Assembly (NCBI RefSeq): GCF_034190915.1
Contig: NW_026947492.1
Coordinates: 18,505,501-18,569,500 of the forward strand
Reading direction: 5' to 3'
Source: Cavia porcellus
Lineage: Eukaryota; Chordata; Mammalia; Rodentia; Caviidae
Length of the DNA: 64,000 bases
The position numbers and the translations under genes are program-made. The first letter of the stretch is position 1; the number at the start of each line of letters is the position of its first letter. The notes beneath the pieces were generated by a model that saw only the letters and a program-made list of their open reading frames with translations, did not search any database and had not been told where the DNA came from. Below are positions 23,011 through 33,722 of this stretch, piece by piece.

Positions 23011-24675
23011 TCCTGTCATTAACATAGCATAAGAAACCACATTTAAATCTAGAGAAGAAATCAATAATTATGATTCACACATTCGGACAACCCAGGTACT
23101 GACTTACACTTAATGTGTAATAAATGTGATGGTTATATAGCCACTAATGGAAGAAATGAAATCAACAGTAATTTTACAGCATTAACTGTCAAAAGATTGA
23201 GTGTTATGGTTATATCACTACAGATATGTGGTTTGGTAATGGGGATGCAAGAAGAAAATTTTAATCTTTAGATTATATGATATGAGGAGGAGAGAGACCT
23301 ACCACAGAGGATCTTTTTGGGAATAGGATGTTTATGGAATTAGATAAAAGTAAGAAAAAAACGATGACAAATAGAACATAAAAGAATAAAAGAAAAAATA
23401 AATTATATAAAAAGTAAAAATAAGAGGAAATTAAAGGAAGAAAAATGTCAAAGGAGAAGAGGAAAAAAGAAGAAAAGCAAGGAAAAAGGACAAAGAAGTC
23501 CTCAATCCCCAATAAATTAGTAAAGAAAAAAGGAGGAAAGGGGAAAAAGGTAGAAAAACAAAATCCAACACAACACACAATCTAAAGAAAACACACACAC
23601 TTTCAAAAACTTTTTTAAAAGATCTAAATTACTCTGTGACTTCAAACATGTTACTTTCTTTTGGGGTCTATAATCTTGAGGGCTTGTCCAAATCAATATA
23701 TATCCCTCCTCATGCTAGCAGATAAAGAATGCAAACAGATCCCAGATCTATGCTGGATGCAGGCACCAGAAGGTGGTAGGGTTATGGTGAGGACTCAATG
23801 CTGCAACTTTAAAATCCAGAGCAATTCAGGCTCACTCTGACCTCTGGCCATGGATGCAGAGCCCGAGTCCTTAGCTTAACCCCTTCAAGGAAATATCTTT
23901 CCAGGCTATGCCCCTTGACTATAGTGGTCTACCATGACTGTCTCTCACCCATCACTGAGGGAATGTAATACAGGGAGCTTTCAACTGAAGTCATCCCATG
24001 GCTTCCCTGAGTTCTGGATTCAAATGAACAACTCCTCCCCAAGCCTGATATCTGATGAAGCACGCTCCTCAGAAGCTATGATGGGTGCTTAGACTGGGGC
24101 CTCTCATCAGCTATTGCCTGATGAAGGACTCACATAAGAACAGACTCTATCCCTGCAGCTCACTGGTCCATTCAACTGGTCCATGACACTCCTTTGTTCC
24201 ACTGCTGCCTGCCTCCCTGGAGCCCTCTAAATCTCCAGTATTCACAGTTTTTAGATTTTTTAAGGAAAAAATGAAATAAAATTTATAATCAGATAATAAT
24301 CAATAGTTGTGAAATTGTATATCATTATTCTCAAAGAAGTTACTCAGAATACAAAGCATAAACCAAAAAAAAAGTCTTACAAACAAATAGGTAATAACAC
24401 AAATCTCTCTTTTCAGTGAATTAAGACAAACTAGTGGTAGAATTAAAACCATTAGCATATATGTTGAAATACTTGTAAAACAATGAAATTTGTAATTGGG
24501 GAGGCATAAGAATCTTTGTAGATTTAGTCTCCCTTTCCAACAAATTACAAGCCAGAAGCTGGGGAGAAAATGCAAGTGAACCCTTCCCTTTTCTGCATTG
24601 TGTTGTATCTCTGCAATTTTTCTCTAGTCTTTAATTTTCCTGCCATATCATTCTTAGTTCCTGGGTAACTGCTCT
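23011..24675. other. Unassigned spacer with a polypurine tract
   Basis: 23340-23600 is strongly purine-rich on the plus strand (A and G runs with few pyrimidines). 23640-24250 is a moderately GC-rich stretch without a frame that I can name, perhaps old L1 5' sequence, but I cannot support that. 24250-24675 is AT-rich. Confidence 0.4.
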
Positions 24676-24806
24676 TCTCTGTCTCTGTCTCTGTCTCTGT
24701 CTGTCTCTCTGTCTGTCTCTCTGTCTGTCTCTCTCTCTGTCTCTCTCTCTCTCTCTGTGTGTGTGTGTCTCTGTCTCTCTCTGTCTCTCCCTGTCGCTCT
24801 GTCTCC

Positions 24807-24849
<43 letters not shown>
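24676..24849. repeat. (CTGTCT)n / (TC)n microsatellite
   Basis: Compound repeat: CTGTCT units, CTCTGTCTGT units, a short GTGTGTGT run and a final pure (TC)n of about 20 units. It is a likely polymorphic marker. Confidence 0.95.
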
Positions 24850-24854
<5 letters not shown>

Positions 24855-25397
24855 AGTTGCTTTCTAGTGTTTGCAATGAAAATCTTGAAAAGCTTGCGTT
24901 ATTACTGCTTACCACTCCAAAATTTTCCAAAAAGGCCCCAACTTGATGTCTTAAACAAATTGAAGTTTTCATCTTATATGGTGATTTTAACCTTAGGGTC
25001 AGAAATTGTACAAAACCAGGTCCATCGATAAGGTTGATGATGATACATCATAAAGTTTTTGTGAGCTGGCCATTTCACTGAACATAACTCAATAGCCATG
25101 TTCACTGTATTATTTTATTACACCTGGTAAAAACATTCACAAAACACTACTTTCTGGAAGTGGTATAATGATAGGTTAAGTGTGCCCAGAGGCAGGGCAT
25201 ATTGGGATAGGGGAAATAGAAATGTGTCTTTGGGGCTGGGAATTGAGTTCAGCAGCATAAGTGCCTGCCTGGTACCAAAAAAAAAATGTGTCTTTCATCA
25301 CAATAATATTCTAATTTAAATATCCACTATATATTTGATCACACTGTATCAATACTAATAAAATATCATGTTTCCTTTTTCAAATACTCTTCCTCTA
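24850..25397. other. Non-genic spacer with a small SINE
   Basis: Lies downstream of the Or8d-like pseudogene. Apart from the short SINE near 25231-25285 I see nothing to annotate. Confidence 0.5.
25231..25285 (+). mobile_element. Short internally deleted ID-like SINE with TSD
   Basis: GGGGCTGGGAATTGAGTTCAGCAGCATAAG-type left end, then a jump to GGTACC and an A-run. The flanks both carry AAATGTGTCTTT (about 25219-25230 and 25286-25297), consistent with a TSD. Confidence 0.7.
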
Positions 25398-26329
25398 CTA
25401 AGAAAATATGTATCTGCTCAATATATTCTTGAAAGCAATTTTGACATCCTTATTCCTCAAGCTATACATTAATGGGTTTAGCATAGGTACCACAATGGTA
25501 TAAAACAAGGAAGACACTTTTCCCTGGCCAAGGGGCAAAATGAATAGTGGCTTGAGATACATGAAGGCCTCAGAACCATAAAACAGGGAAACCACTATCA
25601 CATGGGAGCTGCAGGTGCTAAAGGCTTTGGACCCACACTCCGTGGGATGAATGTGAAGAAAGCTAACCAGAATGAGGGCATACAAAATGAAGATGGTGCC
25701 ACTGGGTATTCTAGTGCCAATGGCCACTACCACAAGGACCACCAACTCATTTTCATACATGCTATTGCAGGTCAGCTCGATGAAGGGAAGGATATCACAC
25801 ATAAAATGATTGATGAGGTTGGCAGAGAAGAAAGTCAGACTCATTATGATTCCAGTCTGTGTTACAGCCCCAGAAAATTCCACTGTGAAAGACACTCAAC
25901 AAGAGATGTAAACATACCTGAGGGGACATGGTGACTGAGTACACCAGTGGGTTTCAGATGTCCAGATAGGGATCATATGTCATTGCTGACAGCATAAAAG
26001 AGTCAGAAATGACAAAGAAGCAGGAAAAAAAGAGCTGAAGCATACACCCAATATATGATGTTCTTTTTGGAAATAAAGCTCATCAGTCTTCTGGGGGTGA
26101 TGATAGAGGAGCAAGATAAATCTATTATGAAGAGGTTGAAGAGGAATAAGTACATGGGGGTGTTCAGGTGAGAGTTCAGTGCTATCAGGATGATCAAGCC
26201 CAGGTTCCCCAGAATTGTGATCAGGTAGAAACCTAGAAAGAGGAAAAAGAGGGGAATATGGAAACCAGGCTGGTCTGGTAAGCCTGAGAGAATGAACTCT
26301 GTCACAGAAGAATTCCTGCTGCCATTCAC
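25398..26329 (-). pseudogene. Or8d-ps: Or8d-like olfactory receptor pseudogene
   Basis: Single-exon OR on the minus strand. The N-terminal part (26329 to about 26010) reads MNGSRNSSVTEFILSG and continues through TM1-TM2 (GNLGLIILIALNSHL). A frameshift near 26030 precedes the TM3 end. The [10 protein letters not shown] motif is destroyed: the Arg of DRY is Pro, and a TGA lies at 25956-25954. From 25895 the frame reopens with TM4-TM7, including [33 protein letters not shown] and a normal end at 25398. The wording is closest to the OR8D subfamily, which neighbours OR8A1 in other mammals (family knowledge). Several independent lesions make it a clear pseudogene. Confidence 0.85.
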
Positions 26330-26639
26330 TCATGGGGAGGAGAATTATCTTTTGTAATCTGTAGGGTAAAGGAAAGAGTATCACTTAGAAACAAGCATAA
26401 ATACATCCCTTCTATATCTATTCATTATTCTTGGGAAAAAGGAATCCACAGAAAAAGACTTGGTGGAAGATTTTTCCTTTTCCTATGGGTAGTAGCAAAC
26501 TATCAGGAACTCTAACCTCTAGGCTAAATGTACTTAAAGAACAGAGCTGCTGCTGCTCAGAAATGTGGTACTACAAACAAACTTGTTGTCTTTTATAATT
26601 TGAAGTCAGTTCCTTTAATATGTGCTTACCTTCTCTGTC
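26330..26639. other. Non-genic interval
   Basis: Between the Or8d-like pseudogene and the start of an L1 5' UTR. I see no feature that I can support. Confidence 0.4.
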
Positions 26640-26799
26640 TCTGCTTCAGTTGCTGTTCCTGGGTCTCTTCCATGCCATGAAGGCAGAAGTCAATGGACCT
26701 CTGTTGAAGTGATGAAGATGAAAAACATGAGGCTAGAACTCTTGTGAGCCAGATGCAAGCCCCAGCGCTGCCACAATCCAAGGGCACACTCTGCCTAAC

Positions 26800-27490
26800 C
26801 ACCTGGATCCTGGAGGTTCTAAATTCTACCCAGCCAGGTATAAGGCCCTGGCACCACACTCCAGGGATGTATCCACACTAGCTGCATGGAGGATCTGAGC
26901 TCTTCCCAGTCCAGCATTCCAGTGCAATCCATCAGGGGAATGCCAGGCCAGCCTCACAGGTGACAAAGGTACTGAGCCCAGCCCAGACTACAGTCCCAGA
27001 GCCACCCATCAGGGAACAATCAGCCTAGATGATGGGTCTTGGAGCTTTTGAGCTCTGTGCATCAGAGCACAAGGCCGCAGCTCAATAGTTCAGGGGTGCA
27101 GCCCAGCTAGCCATGGGTCCTGGAGGTTCCGTACTCTACCCATCCAGGAGCAAGGCCCTGGCGCCATATGCCAGGGGTGCATTCCAGCTAACCATGCACT
27201 CCAGAGCTCTGAAATACTCCAGGACAGAAACACCTAGTCTCCTTGGTCCTGGAGGTTCCATACTCCACACAGCCAGGAGCAAGGCATCAGTACCATATGC
27301 CAGGGGTGCACTCCAGCTATCCATGTACTCCAGAGCTCTAAACTCCTCCAGGCCAGACACAATGCTTAGCTGCCTGGGTTCTGGATGTTCTGAACTCCAC
27401 CCATCCAGGCAAAAGTTCCCAGTGCCACACTCTGGGGGTGGGTCCCTGCTAGCTACCAGGGTCACAGAGGTTCTGAACTCCACTTAGCCA
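26800..27490 (+). repeat. Tandem monomers of an L1 promoter/5' UTR (about 130 bp)
   Basis: GGTCCTGGAGGTTCC-type unit starts lie at 27117, 27246 and 27378 (steps of 129 and 132 bp), with weaker copies near 26810 and 27460. Each unit has CCAGGAGCAAGGC, CATATGCCAGGGGTGCA and CCAGAGCTCT blocks. Tandem monomers upstream of ORF1 are the promoter organisation known from murine L1; this monomer is not one that I recognise. Confidence 0.75.
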
Positions 27491-27830
27491 GGTTCCAGGC
27501 CCCACCAACACACCCTGGGGAGTGTGCCCCTGATAGCTGCACAGAGCTCTGTCCAGCCCAGGGTCCTAGAGAAACCCAGAGCAGTATATCAGGAGATTGC
27601 CCAGCCAGTCTCACAGGCCACAGAGCAAAAGTCTCCTGTGCCATATTTTGGGAGTGTGCCCTGGCTAGCCACAGGAATATCAGAGGATTGAAGCTTTGTC
27701 CAGTGCAGTGTTCTAGTGCAATCTATCAAAAAGGTGTTGGGCCAGCCACATGCATCCCAGAGGAAAATGAGAGAGCAAGATGCAGTCTCAGTCTTCCAGC
27801 CCACCAAGAACAAACCCAAGAGCTACTGAA

Positions 27831-28850
27831 ATGGAAGACACTGGAAATGATACAACTGAACTTTCTGAAATGATAGCAACTGAAGTAAAGAAACAATTCC
27901 ATGAAGTCTTAGAAGAAATCAGGTCAGAAATAATCTTCCAGGTAAGGAATGAAATGATAAACATTATGAAAGAAATGTTGGTGTATCTAAGAAGATCTAC
28001 GTTTAACAAAACCAGAGGAACCTAAAAAAATGATGGACACTTTGAATGAACAATATAAGGCAAAATTAGAACACATGAAACAGATTCAAAGGAATACACA
28101 AGAAATTAAAAATTCCACTGAAAGCTGGAAAAACTGCATAAATGAAGCTGAAGTTCGATTATCAGACACTGAAGAAAATATGAAGCTTATGATCATGAAA
28201 AAAGGTATCTTTAAAATAACAAGGAACAAGGAAACAACAATTCAACAGCTGCTAGATGATGCAAAAAGAAACAATGTAAGATTGATGGATGTCAATGAAA
28301 AAGCAAGGGTCATTGCAAATGACACATAAAGACTATTTGCAGAAATAATAACAGAAAATTTTCCAAACATGGGAAGAGAATCTGATATTCAGATAAGTGA
28401 AGCATACAGAGCTCAAATTAACCACAATCAAAGTAAATCCTCACCCAGGCATATAATAATTAGAATATCAGAAATTCATCCCAAGAAGAAAATACTAAAA
28501 GCTGTCAGAGAAAAGAATCAGATCATGTAAAAGGAAAGCCTATCAGAATCATGGCAGATTTCTCAACACAAACATTCAAGTCAATAAGAGCTTGGAGTGA
28601 AGTATTTCAAGTATTGAAAAAAAACAACTTTCAAGCCACACTAGTGTACCTTGAAAAACTCTTTGAAAAGTGATGGAGAAATAAGATACTTCTATTGACA
28701 AAAAGAAAAAAAAAACTAAAGAAATTCATGACCACCAAACCAACACTACGAAGAACACTGAGAGACACTCTAGAAAGTGACAAAGACAAATACAGTCTCA
28801 ACAATGACAACAGAATGAAATCACTAAGCAAGGCAAACAATTAAACAGAA
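27831..28850 (+). pseudogene. L1 ORF1 (copy C), decayed
   Basis: RNA-binding ORF1p relative. Its N-terminal part (MEDTGNDTTELSEMIATEVK) opens a Lys/Glu-rich coiled-coil region, broken by a frameshift or stop near 28010-28030. A second open piece at 28030-28326 covers the rest of the coiled coil and the entry to the RRM. The C-terminal wording (SPRHIIIRISEI near 28440) is legible but interrupted by stops, for example at 28327 and 28528. It ends near 28850, about 40 bp before the ORF2 start region. Non-functional. Confidence 0.8.
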
Positions 28851-29721
28851 AAAGGAGAAAACCAGCAACAGAAATTAACAGGACATTGGTAAGTCAGTAT
28901 ATATCAGTTATATCAATCAATGTAAATGGTCTCAACTCACCAATGAAAAGAAATGGACCGGCAGAGTGGATTAAGAAGAAAAATTCATTAATATTCTGTG
29001 TATAAGAAACACATTTACCTCAGAAGGAAATTCATAGACTAAAGTCAAAGGATGGAGAAATTATTCTATACAACAAGGACCCAGCAAAAAGCAGAGATAA
29101 CTATTCTGTTTTCAGACAATGTGAACTGCAAACCAAGAATAATCAAAAGAGATTTTTTGAAAAAGGTCAAAACACACCTGTTAGGGAAAACTTAAAGAGG
29201 AAGAGATTATAATCATAAATATACATAATTGGAAAAGCATCCAATTATGTAAGACAAATCTTAATAGACATGAAAAATCAAATAAACAATAATACAGTTA
29301 TTAGAAGGTATCTAAACACCCCATGATCACAAACAGAGAGATCAATCAAACAAAAAATCAGCAAAGAAAGAACAGAACTGAAACAAACTTGTAAACAGTT
29401 GGACCTAGTAGATGTGTACCTAGTGTTCCAACAACATCAGAATACATATTCTTCTAAGCTGCACATGGGTCATTCTTTAAAAGAGATCATATAGTAGCCC
29501 ATAGAACATGCTTAAGTAAATACAAAGGAGTTGAAATAATTCCACATGTATTGTCTGAACATATTGCAATAAAATTCTATAATAATGACACAATAACCCT
29601 ATAACCAAATGGAAATTAAATAACACTATCCTAAACAATCACTGGGTCACAGAAGAAATTAAGCAATATCTACAATTGAATGAAAATGCAAATACAAATT
29701 ACTGGAGCATTTCAGACACAA

Positions 29722-29860
29722 TGATAGCTACTGTTAATAACCGGTTGTCTTGTTGTAAAGTACTGAAATTGTTTACATTGTTCTGCTCTGATTTTCTTTG
29801 TTCTGTCCTCTTTTGTTTTATTCTCTTTAAAATAAAAAAACTGTAAAAAATTAAAAAAGA
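29722..29860 (+). mobile_element. Short 5'-truncated L1 3' end inside ORF2
   Basis: About 140 bp matching the last unit of the L1 3' UTR (ATGATAGCTACTGTTAATAA to AAATAAAAAAACTG), ending in an A-rich tail. It separates two contiguous parts of the endonuclease-linker region. I could not fix a clean TSD. Confidence 0.65.
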
Positions 29861-30460
29861 AAGCAGTCTTTAGAAGGAAATTTATAGCAGTAACTCTCTT
29901 ATCAGGAAAATGGAACAAACACAAACAACCTAATGCTGCAACTCAAATGTCTAAAAAAAGAAGAGCAAATCAAGCCAAAACCAAAAGAAAGTAGGAAATT
30001 ATAAACATCAGAACAGAAATTAATGCAATTGAAACTAAGAAAACAATAAAGAATTAATGAATTGAAGAGTTGGTTCTTAGAATAAATAAGATTGATAAAG
30101 CCCTAGCCAAACTTATCAAAAATAGGAAAGAAAAAATTCAAATGCATGCAATAAGGAATGAAAAAGATGAAGTCAGTCCAGATCCTGTGGAAATACAGAA
30201 GATCATCAATGGCTACTTCAAAAGCCTCTGCTCTCATAGGTTTTATAACACATAAGAAATAGAATCCTAGAAACATATGAATTACCAAAGCTGAACCAAA
30301 AGATATAAAACTGATGAATGACCCAATTTCAGTTAATGAAATTGAAAGTGCAATTAAAAACTTACCAACAAATAAAGGCTCAGATCCTGATGGATTCACT
30401 GTTAATTTCTACAAGAACTTCAAGGAAGACTTAATGCCAACACTTCTCAAAATCTTCAGT

Positions 30461-30475
30461 GAAACAGAAGGGAAG
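30461..30475. repeat. Left target-site duplication of the ORF1-only element
   Basis: GAAACAGAAGGGAAG; the matching copy at 33708-33722 differs at one base. It marks retrotransposition into L1 ORF2. Confidence 0.9.
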
Positions 30476-31239
30476 TGGGTTCCAGAAGAACATGGTGGAC
30501 AAATAACAGCAGCCACGGATGCTCTCTGAGATTACCAGTTTAGAATCCAGGAACGGTGCCGTGTGAGGAGTCCTACATGAGGGGAAATGTACCTTGCCGA
30601 CCCAGGAACAAACTAAGCTGAGAGAAACCAACTGGAAATGCAATCCTGATGCTATAACAGGAACAGATAAAATCTCAGTGCAGAAGCTGGATCCCGTGCC
30701 ATTGCAAGCCGTGATTTGAATTTCCTGCTGCCGATACTGCGTCCCAATCCGAACGGCAGGGAGAGAGACACATGAAAGCTCTGAGAGCTGGAATCAGTGA
30801 ACCAAACAGTGTTGAGAGCGGGACTGGCAGGGAGCCCTGCATCAACCTGTGGTGAGTGAGAGAAATGGGGACCCTTTCATAGACTAGGAGGCTCCAAGAG
30901 GACATTCTGGGAACGAGCAGAATAGCCAGAACAGGGCCCTGCAGTGACTTTAGTCACATATTCCCCTCTCAAGCAGAAGTGGGGGGAGCACTTGGCCTGG
31001 TGACACCATGGACTAAGATCCAGTAGGCTAGCCCAAATCAGGTCCCTGCACCTGGCGGTGCACCCTAACAGTGAAGCATTCAGTAGGTTGACCTGGAGGG
31101 GCAGGCCCAGCAGAGGCTGCCCAGGTCTGGGTCTCCCTAGTACCCTGCAGTGGGCGGGAACACCTAAGGTGGATTCAAACAAACTGTAACAGACAACGAG
31201 AAAAAAAAAAAAAAAACTGGGCCTCCTACATATGCTTCT

Positions 31240-32321
31240 ATGGAAGGAACAAAAAGTATGGGAAGAGGAAGCAATAAGAAAGTGTCCTCAGTCCCCAATC
31301 CTGAGAACACTGATGCAGGAAAGGTAAATGCAAAAGAGAATGAAGACAGAAAACATGCAATATCAAACATGACACCTATAGACATAAAGCAGTATCTCTG
31401 GAGCCTCATAGACGAGTTCAAAAATGAAGTATTTAATGAAATAAAGCAAGAAATAAGTAGAATAGTTAGAGAAATGCTAAGCACTGCCCAAGAAAAAACA
31501 GATGGTGGAATGGAAGAACAGAAAAAAAGGGGAGAGCTGTTTGATAGCAAAAATAGAGGAAAGGTAGAAAATGTGAAGCAAGTTCAAAGAGATTACCAGG
31601 AAACTAAAAACTCTATCGAAAGCTGGCATAACAGCTTGAAAGAAACTAAGGATAGATTATCAGAACTGGAGGACAGATTTGTAAGGTGGCAGCATGAAAT
31701 GAAAAACTTCTTTAAAATAAAAAGAAAATAAACAGCAATAATACAAAGACTAGAAGATGATAAGACGATCTATAATTTAAGAATTAAGAATAGAAAAGAA
31801 GAAGTAGGGACTCAAACAAATGAACTACAAAAGCTATTCACAGAAATAATTCAGGAGAATTTCCCTAATTTCGCAAAAGGTAAAGATACTCAGATGTATG
31901 AGGCATACAGGACCCCAGCCAGCTACAACCCAAACAGAGCTACAGCCAGGCATATAATAATCAAAATTCCAGAAATCCAATATAAGAACAGAATATTAAA
32001 AGCCATCAGAGACAAGAAACAGATCACTTACAAAAGGGAACACCCATCAGAATTACAGCAGACTTCTCAGCACAAACCATCAAATCATGAAGAGTGTGGG
32101 GGGAAATAATTCAAGCTTTGAAAGATAATAACCTCCAGCCAAGATTGATATATCCTGCACAACTGTCCCTAGAAATTGATGGAAAAACAAGGTGCTTCCA
32201 GGATAAAGAGGAACTAGGGGAATTTGCAACCACCAATTCAACTCTACAGAGATTACTGCAGGATATTCTAAAAATGGAAAACACCAAGATTCCAGAAACA
32301 GTGGCAGAGCGGCCACAATGA
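31240..32321 (+). pseudogene. ORF1 of the ORF1-only element, copy 1
   Basis: Encodes an ORF1p-like RNA-binding chaperone of about 360 residues: a basic Ser/Asn-rich N-terminus (MEGTKSMGRGSNKK), a long Lys/Glu heptad-like coiled coil (about residues 50-160), then an RRM-like part and the C-terminal domain (ARHIIIKIPEI, LEIDGKTRCFQDKEELGEF). There are only two lesions. A TAA at 31729-31731 stands where copy 2 has CAA (Gln), and a 1-base shift sits near the G-run at 32095-32102. After the shift the frame is open to the TGA at 32319. So few lesions mean that this copy is young. ORF1p trimerises through the coiled coil and coats element RNA (family knowledge). Confidence 0.85.
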
Positions 32322-33707
32322 ATGGAGCAGAAAGCGAAATGAAGAGGACAAACTGACAACTAATGACAGAAACAGAGCTCAACAGAAATGAGGCAGAGAA
32401 GGTTGGATGGTAGGAACAGCCATTTTGGAGAAAACAAGACATCATAATAGGTAGTGCTGAATTAATATCCTCTTGTTTTGAAGTCCCATCAAGCTTTTGT
32501 TCTTCTGTCTCCATCAGTTTTAACGTGTTATATCTTATTGGATTTTATTATATGTGATAATATAAACAAAAACTTTTATAGACAAGGAGATTATACAGAA
32601 ACGGTTGTTCATTTTCTGTTAGTTGATTCTAAATACCCTGTAATACTGTCATTCTCTTGAACAGTTTTACATTGTCTTGATACATTTGATGCTGCAGTAT
32701 ACAAAGTTACACCCAAAAATGTTAAGGGAAGAGACACTATGGTAACTACTATTATGTCGAGATTATCTGGTGGTGAAACACTATTTTGCTTAAATTGCTA
32801 TGTTTTGACCTGTGCTGTTTTGTTTTTATGCCCACTTTTTTATCTCAATCTCCCTTTTAATTATCTACTTTTTCATTTTTATCCTTTTAATTAAGGGAAA
32901 AATAAATAAAAAATAGCTGGATATATTACAGTAACCCACTTTGATTTTATATTAACTTGATTAGAATCTCTGTATTGCTCTCACCATCTTGTTTTGACTG
33001 ATTTTCCTCTATTCTGTTATGCTTGATAGTGCCATGTTTGAAAGTATAGGCAACAACTATAAAGACAATAAAATTCATTGTGATGCCCATTCTGGTTGAC
33101 TATTATCTTCTTTTGAAGTCCTCTAATGTCTCCAGTGTTTTTGTTTTATTGATCTTATTCTTTACTGTTTTGTGCAATATTATTATAACTGAGATATAGG
33201 CAATTCTTCTTAAGATAGCAAGAGGCAGTATGGTAACCATTGTTGATCACCTTGTATTTTGTTTTTACATTATGTATTATGTCCATCCTTTAGATTTGAT
33301 TGACTCTGTCCTGGTATGTCACATTTGGTTTTACTTTCTTCAAAAAAAAAGTAACAAGAACTGTGGGAGAAATAAAACCCAAAATGTGTAATTGTCATTG
33401 TACAAAAGAAAGGAAAAGAAAGTTCTCTAAAAAATATAACTGCATATATATTTAAGTGCATAAGATAGATAACCATATTACTGAGTTTTGTTGGATCATT
33501 GAATGAAACTGTTTGCAGTCTCACTGTTTGAAAGTCCCCTCTGTAATTTAATTTAATTTAATTTTGTAACTTCAACTATTTCTAAGATGACAATATGTAA
33601 TTAACTAGTGATTTCCTACTGTTTATTTTTTCTGAAAGTCTGTATAACTTGTTCCCTTTTTCTGTTTTTTTTTTCTTTTTTCTCCTTAAATAAAAGTTAA
33701 AAAAAAA
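32322..33707 (+). other. Long modular 3' UTR of the ORF1-only element
   Basis: Module a (about 32400-32910) matches the 3' UTR of L1 copy A (4262-4770) and ends in an internal AATAAA/A-rich stretch. Then come about three degenerate units of roughly 140 bp (32918-33330) and a terminal module (33330-33707) shared with the minus-strand L1 3' ends at 48833, 49782, 55635 and 62935. A terminal module shared with autonomous L1 could explain recognition by the L1 reverse transcriptase. Confidence 0.75.
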
Positions 33708-33722
33708 GAAACAGAAAGGAAG
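33708..33722. repeat. Right target-site duplication of the ORF1-only element
   Basis: GAAACAGAAAGGAAG, paired with 30461-30475. Confidence 0.9.

Larger units (their letters stand above)
28890..30475 (+). pseudogene. L1 ORF2 N-terminal half (copy C)
   Basis: The endonuclease starts near 28915 (INVNGLNSPMKRN), followed by the middle and the linker to the RT fingers (SVNEIESAIKNLP and SDPDGFT at 30330-30400). Stops and frameshifts are frequent. It is interrupted at 29722-29860 and cut at 30475 by the ORF1-only element; the frame resumes at 33708. Confidence 0.8.
30476..33707 (+). mobile_element. Full-length ORF1-only L1 derivative (HAL1-like), copy 1
   Basis: A 3232-bp unit with a TSD on both sides and an A-rich end. 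Order: a GC-rich 5' UTR (30476-31239), an ORF1 with three L1-ORF1-type regions (31240-32321), an about 80-bp linker, and a 3' UTR (to 33707) built of a 510-bp module, three roughly 140-bp repeats and a terminal module. No endonuclease or reverse transcriptase sequence is present. The second copy at 55635-58795 has the same order and nearly the same length. This is the architecture of half-L1 (HAL1) elements, which rely on L1 machinery in trans (family knowledge). I do not know whether this family is described. Confidence 0.9.

Noticed and set aside
22873..23064. Met/Val-rich minus-strand frame
   Set aside because: Arises from the CAT-rich tract in both arms; no conserved part.
24631..24972. 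Arg/Glu-repeat 113-codon frame
   Set aside because: It is the translation of the (CTGTCT)n/(TC)n microsatellite, not a gene.
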